Assembly (NCBI RefSeq): GCF_003402535.2
Contig: NZ_AP025171.1
Span: 372,001 to 436,000, forward strand
Reading direction: 5' to 3'
Length of the DNA: 64,000 nt
Source of the DNA: Cupriavidus sp. P-10
GTDB taxonomy: Bacteria; Pseudomonadota; Gammaproteobacteria; Burkholderiales; Burkholderiaceae
Part shown: piece by piece, positions 60,900-64,000 of the stretch
How positions within the stretch are numbered: position 1 is the first letter of the stretch
Layout: every line of letters begins with the position of its first letter
The notes under the pieces: generated by a model
Told to the model about the DNA's origin: nothing
The model's input: only the letters and a program-made list of their open reading frames with translations
Database searches by the model: none
Program-made: the position numbers and the translations under genes

Positions 60900-62141
60900 A
60901 TGTATCACTTGTCACGCATGTTCCGCCGCACGTCCTGCACCCATCGCCCGCGTTCCACCGCCGTGCCCGCACGGCTGTCTTCCGTCTGCGCCGTGGCGCT
61001 GTGCGCGCTGGTGCTCGCCGCCTGCGGCAAGTCCGAGCCGCCCAAGCCCGATGACGATCCCAAGGTCAGCGGCAACACCATCCAGTTCCCGGCCAGCGTG
61101 AAATCGCTGCCCGGCATCACCGGCGAACCCGCCAGGTCCGGCGGCGAACGCATGCTGAACCTGCCGGGCCGGCTGGTGTGGAACGAGGACAAGACCGTGC
61201 GCGTGTCCACGCCCTTTGCCGGCCGCGTGACCGAGGTCCTGGTGCAGCCCGGCGCCACCGTCAAGGCCGGCCAGCCGCTGGCCAGCCTGACTTCGCCGGA
61301 CTTCGGCGTGGCCCAGGCCGACGCGCGCAAGGCCGCCGCCGACAGCGCGGTCGCGGCCAAGGCGCTGGCGCGCCAGCGCGAGCTGTACGGCGCCGGCGTC
61401 ATCGCGCAGAAGGAACTGGAACAGTCGCAGGCCGATGCGGCGCGCGCCGCGGCCGACCTGCAGCGCACGCAGGCGGCGCTGCGCCAGTACGGCGCTGCGG
61501 CAGGCAGCGACGGCGTGAACCAGCGCTTCGCGCTGCGCAGCCCGATCGACGGCCTGGTGGTCGAGCGCAACATCAACCAGGGCATGGAGCTGCGCCCCGA
61601 CCAGCCGCCAGCCGCGCCGCTGTTCCTGATCACCGACCCGACCACGCTGTGGGCGCAGGTCGATGCGGCGGAATCCGACCTCAGCCTGTTCCGCGACGGC
61701 GTCATCGTGCAGGTAGTCACCGCCGCCTACCCCGGCGAAACCTTCACCGGCACCGTGGTCAAGATCGCCGACTATGTCGACCCGACCGCGCGCAGCATCA
61801 AGGTCCGGCTGAGCGTGCCCAATCCCGGACGCCGCCTGAAGGCCGAGATGTTCGTTACGGCGCGCATGCCCGCGGCATCGTTCGAAGGCATCGCGGTGCC
61901 TTCCAAGGCCGTGTTCCTGGCCGACAACCGCAACTATGTCTTCGTGCGCACCGCCCCCAACACCTTCGAGCGCCGCCAGGTGCGCGTGGGCGTGACCATG
62001 CCCGGCACTACCGAATTGCTGGAAGGCGTGAAGGAAGCCGAGACCGTGGTGACCGAGGGCAACCTGTACCTGCAGGACATCCTGCGCGATGCCACCGCCC
62101 TGAACGCGGCAAGTGCGGCGCGTGCGGCCGACAAGAAGTGA
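60900..62141 (+). CDS. CzcB-like periplasmic adaptor (membrane fusion) lipoprotein
   Basis: A 413-residue adaptor with a lipoprotein signal (ALVLAACGK). Lipoyl/barrel-sandwich halves are RVSTPFAGRVTEVLVQPGATVKAGQPLASLTSPDFG and RSPIDGLVVERNINQGMELRPDQPPAAPLFLITDPTTLWAQVDAAESD, joined by an alpha-hairpin (ADARKAAADSAVAAKALARQRELYGAGVIAQKELEQSQADAARA). A membrane-proximal domain follows. It links the pump and the outer membrane factor. An alternative ATG is at 60918. Confidence 0.9.
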   Translation: MYHLSRMFRRTSCTHRPRSTAVPARLSSVCAVALCALVLAACGKSEPPKPDDDPKVSGNTIQFPASVKSLPGITGEPARSGGERMLNLPGRLVWNEDKTVRVSTPFAGRVTEVLVQPGATVKAGQPLASLTSPDFGVAQADARKAAADSAVAAKALARQRELYGAGVIAQKELEQSQADAARAAADLQRTQAALRQYGAAAGSDGVNQRFALRSPIDGLVVERNINQGMELRPDQPPAAPLFLITDPTTLWAQVDAAESDLSLFRDGVIVQVVTAAYPGETFTGTVVKIADYVDPTARSIKVRLSVPNPGRRLKAEMFVTARMPAASFEGIAVPSKAVFLADNRNYVFVRTAPNTFERRQVRVGVTMPGTTELLEGVKEAETVVTEGNLYLQDILRDATALNAASAARAADKK

Positions 62142-62154
62142 GGACGGCGGCCAC

Positions 62155-64000
62155 ATGATCTCTCGCATCGTCAGCTTTGCCCTGCACCAGAAGCTCTTTG
62201 TCTGGCTGGGGCTGCTAATCTTCGTCGGCGGCGGCCTGGCCGCGTTCAAGAACCTGCCCATCGAGGCCTTCCCCGACGTTTCCGACATCCAGGTCAACGT
62301 CATCACGCTGTACCCCGGCCGCGCCGCGGAAGAAGTCGAGCGGCAGGTCACCATCCCGATCGAGACCGCGCTGGCCGGCACGCCGAATGCGGTGCGGGTG
62401 TTCTCGCACACCCAGTTCGGCCTGTCGTTCATGATGGTGACCTTCAATGACAAGGCTACCGACGTGACCGCGCGCCAGCAGATCCTGGAGCGGCTGCGCA
62501 GCGTCGACCTGCCCGACGGCGTGCATCCGGACCTGGCGCCGCTGTCCACCGCGATCGGCGAGATCTTCCGTTTCCGCCTGACCGGCAAGGGCTATACGCC
62601 GCAGGAACTGCGCACGCTGCAGGACTGGGTGGTGGAGAAGAACCTGCGCCAGGTGCCGGGCGTGGCCGACCTGGTGACGATCGGCGGCACTATCAAGCAG
62701 TACGAAGTCAACCCCAACCTGGCGCGCATGCGCGACGCCAGGATCTCGCTGTCGCAGCTGTTCACGGCGCTGCAGCGCGCCAATGCCAACGCCGGCGGTG
62801 GCGCGGTCGCGCACGGGCGCCAGCAGTTCCTGCTGCGCTCGCTGGGCAGCTTCCGCACCTCGGCCGATATCGCCAACGTGGTGGTGGCCGAGAACAACGG
62901 CACGCCGATCCTGGTCAAGGACATCGCCGACGTGAAGGTCGGCAGCGCGCCGCCGCAGGGCCTGATGGGCCAGGACGACGAGAACGATATCGTCTCGGGC
63001 ATCGTGGTGATGCGCAAGGGCGAGAACCCTTCCGCAGTGCTGGAAGCATTGAAGGCGAAGATCGAACTGCTGGACGACCAGATCCTGCCCAAGGGCGTGA
63101 AGATCGTGCCGTACTACGACCGCTCCACGCTGATCGACAAGACCCTGCACACGGTGTTCGGCAACCTGGTGGAAGGCGCGCTGCTGGTAATGGCGGTGCT
63201 GTACCTGTTCCTGGCCAATGTGCGCGCCGCCGCCATCGTGGCGCTGATCATTCCGCTGGCGCTGATGTCGACCTTCATCGGGCTGACGTGGGTGGGCATC
63301 CCGGCCAACCTGCTGTCTTTGGGTGCGATGGACTTCGGTATCATCGTCGATGGCGCGGTGATCGTGGTCGAGAACATCTTCAAGCGGCTGGGCGAGCTCA
63401 AGGAGCAGCAGATCAAGGACAGCAAGGCGCGCCTGCATGCCATCCTGCAGGCCACCACGGAGGTAGGCCGTCCGACCGTGTTCTCGATGGTCATCATCAT
63501 CGCCGCGCACGTCCCGATCTTCACGCTGCAGCGGCACGAGGGCAAGATCTTCGCGCCGATGGCCTACACGGTGACGGGGGCGCTGATCGGGTCCCTGATC
63601 CTCTCGCTGACACTGGTGCCGCTGCTGTGCCACCTGTTGCTCACGAAGAATATCGCGCACGACGACAACTTCCTGGTGCGTCACTGCAAGCGGCTCTATG
63701 AGCCGATGCTGGCCTGGGCGCTGGACCACAAGAAGATGGTGATCGGCACGGCCCTGGGCCTGCTGGTGGCGACCGTAGGCGTGGGCAAGTTCCTCGGCAG
63801 CGAATTCCTGCCTGAACTGGACGAAGGCTCGATGTGGGTCAGCTTCGACCTGCCGGCCTCAGTCTCGATCGACGAGGCGCGCGACCAGGCGCGGCTGCTG
63901 CGCAGCGTCATCCGCAAGACGCAGGAGGTCAACTCCACCATCTCCAAGGTGGGCCGCCCCGACGACGGCACCGACCCCAAGCTGATCAACACCGTCGAGA
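62155..64000 (+). CDS. CzcA-like heavy-metal RND efflux pump (partial, runs off the window)
   Basis: About 615 residues of an expected 1,040 or so are present. Family marks: MISRIVSFALHQKLFVWLGLLIFVGGGLAAFKNLPIEAFPDVSDIQVNVIT, PGRAAEEVERQVTIPIETALAG, and in the fourth membrane helix DFGIIVDGAVIVVEN, which fits the DFGxxxDGAxxxVEN signature of the HME1 group (Co/Zn/Cd exporters). It starts 14 bases after the adaptor gene. Proton-driven export of divalent metal is inferred; the exact metal is not. Confidence 0.92.
   Translation, partial: MISRIVSFALHQKLFVWLGLLIFVGGGLAAFKNLPIEAFPDVSDIQVNVITLYPGRAAEEVERQVTIPIETALAGTPNAVRVFSHTQFGLSFMMVTFNDKATDVTARQQILERLRSVDLPDGVHPDLAPLSTAIGEIFRFRLTGKGYTPQELRTLQDWVVEKNLRQVPGVADLVTIGGTIKQYEVNPNLARMRDARISLSQLFTALQRANANAGGGAVAHGRQQFLLRSLGSFRTSADIANVVVAENNGTPILVKDIADVKVGSAPPQGLMGQDDENDIVSGIVVMRKGENPSAVLEALKAKIELLDDQILPKGVKIVPYYDRSTLIDKTLHTVFGNLVEGALLVMAVLYLFLANVRAAAIVALIIPLALMSTFIGLTWVGIPANLLSLGAMDFGIIVDGAVIVVENIFKRLGELKEQQIKDSKARLHAILQATTEVGRPTVFSMVIIIAAHVPIFTLQRHEGKIFAPMAYTVTGALIGSLILSLTLVPLLCHLLLTKNIAHDDNFLVRHCKRLYEPMLAWALDHKKMVIGTALGLLVATVGVGKFLGSEFLPELDEGSMWVSFDLPASVSIDEARDQARLLRSVIRKTQEVNSTISKVGRPDDGTDPKLINTVE

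Overview
The window is high-GC DNA from a Betaproteobacterium of the family Burkholderiaceae, most likely Cupriavidus (C. necator group). The evidence is the many Bug/TctC-type solute receptors, a PoxR-controlled multicomponent phenol hydroxylase with a meta-cleavage operon, a fliLMNOPQR block next to acnB, and the codon use. The mix of catabolic, flagellar and metal-efflux genes fits the secondary replicon (chromosome 2) of that genus. This placement is inference; no replicon marker is present. No rRNA, tRNA, CRISPR array or prophage was seen.

Layout. 1-4.45 kb: start of a Tat-exported protein (cut by the window edge), then a Bug receptor / CoA-transferase / citryl-CoA lyase-like operon facing an IclR regulator across a region with GTTCT...AGAAC palindromes. 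4.5-8.4 kb: VOC protein, an orphan sulfonate/nitrate-type receptor, and tctBA. 8.4-15.7 kb: LysR, amidase, LysR, N-acyl-D-amino-acid deacylase with its own Bug receptor, and an exported metallo-beta-lactamase-fold enzyme. 15.8-18 kb: a large KatE catalase behind a near-consensus OxyR site. 18.3-32.4 kb: poxR, a sigma-54 promoter with two XylR/DmpR-type upstream activating sites, poxABCDEFG, then dmpB-C-E-H-I-F-G-like genes taking phenol through catechol and 2-hydroxymuconate to pyruvate and acetyl-CoA. The hydrolytic branch gene (dmpD/xylF) is absent. 32.5-34.6 kb: a chemoreceptor remnant with an in-frame internal deletion, then a complete IS4-family element that split a palindromic repeat. 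34.8-37.1 kb: a PLP-dependent ammonia-lyase and an RtcB RNA ligase.

37.2-42.1 kb is the most unusual part. It holds a single 601-residue protein that joins a PhnN-type ribose 1,5-bisphosphokinase to an archaeal-type nucleoside-5'-monophosphate phosphorylase. A Bug receptor lies just downstream, with a MarR regulator and a NadC (quinolinate phosphoribosyltransferase) paralogue nearby. The promoters of the fusion gene and of nadC have the same architecture: TTGACA, 16 bp, TAGyAT, bracketed by two copies of the 12-bp palindrome TTMGAYRTCKAA (TTAGAGATCGAA is the one variant). I infer one MarR-controlled module that recycles nucleotide ribose into PRPP and spends the PRPP on pyridine nucleotide synthesis.

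42.2-46.7 kb: fliLMNOPQR on the minus strand with overlapping genes. 47.2-49.9 kb: acnB and a strong terminator. 50-59.1 kb: glutathione transferase, an exported sorbosone-dehydrogenase-like lipoprotein, a methyltransferase, an AraC regulator facing an SLC13-type permease, a LysR regulator, small hypothetical genes and an acyl-CoA dehydrogenase. 59.5-64 kb: a CzcCBA-like heavy-metal RND efflux operon whose pump gene runs off the window.
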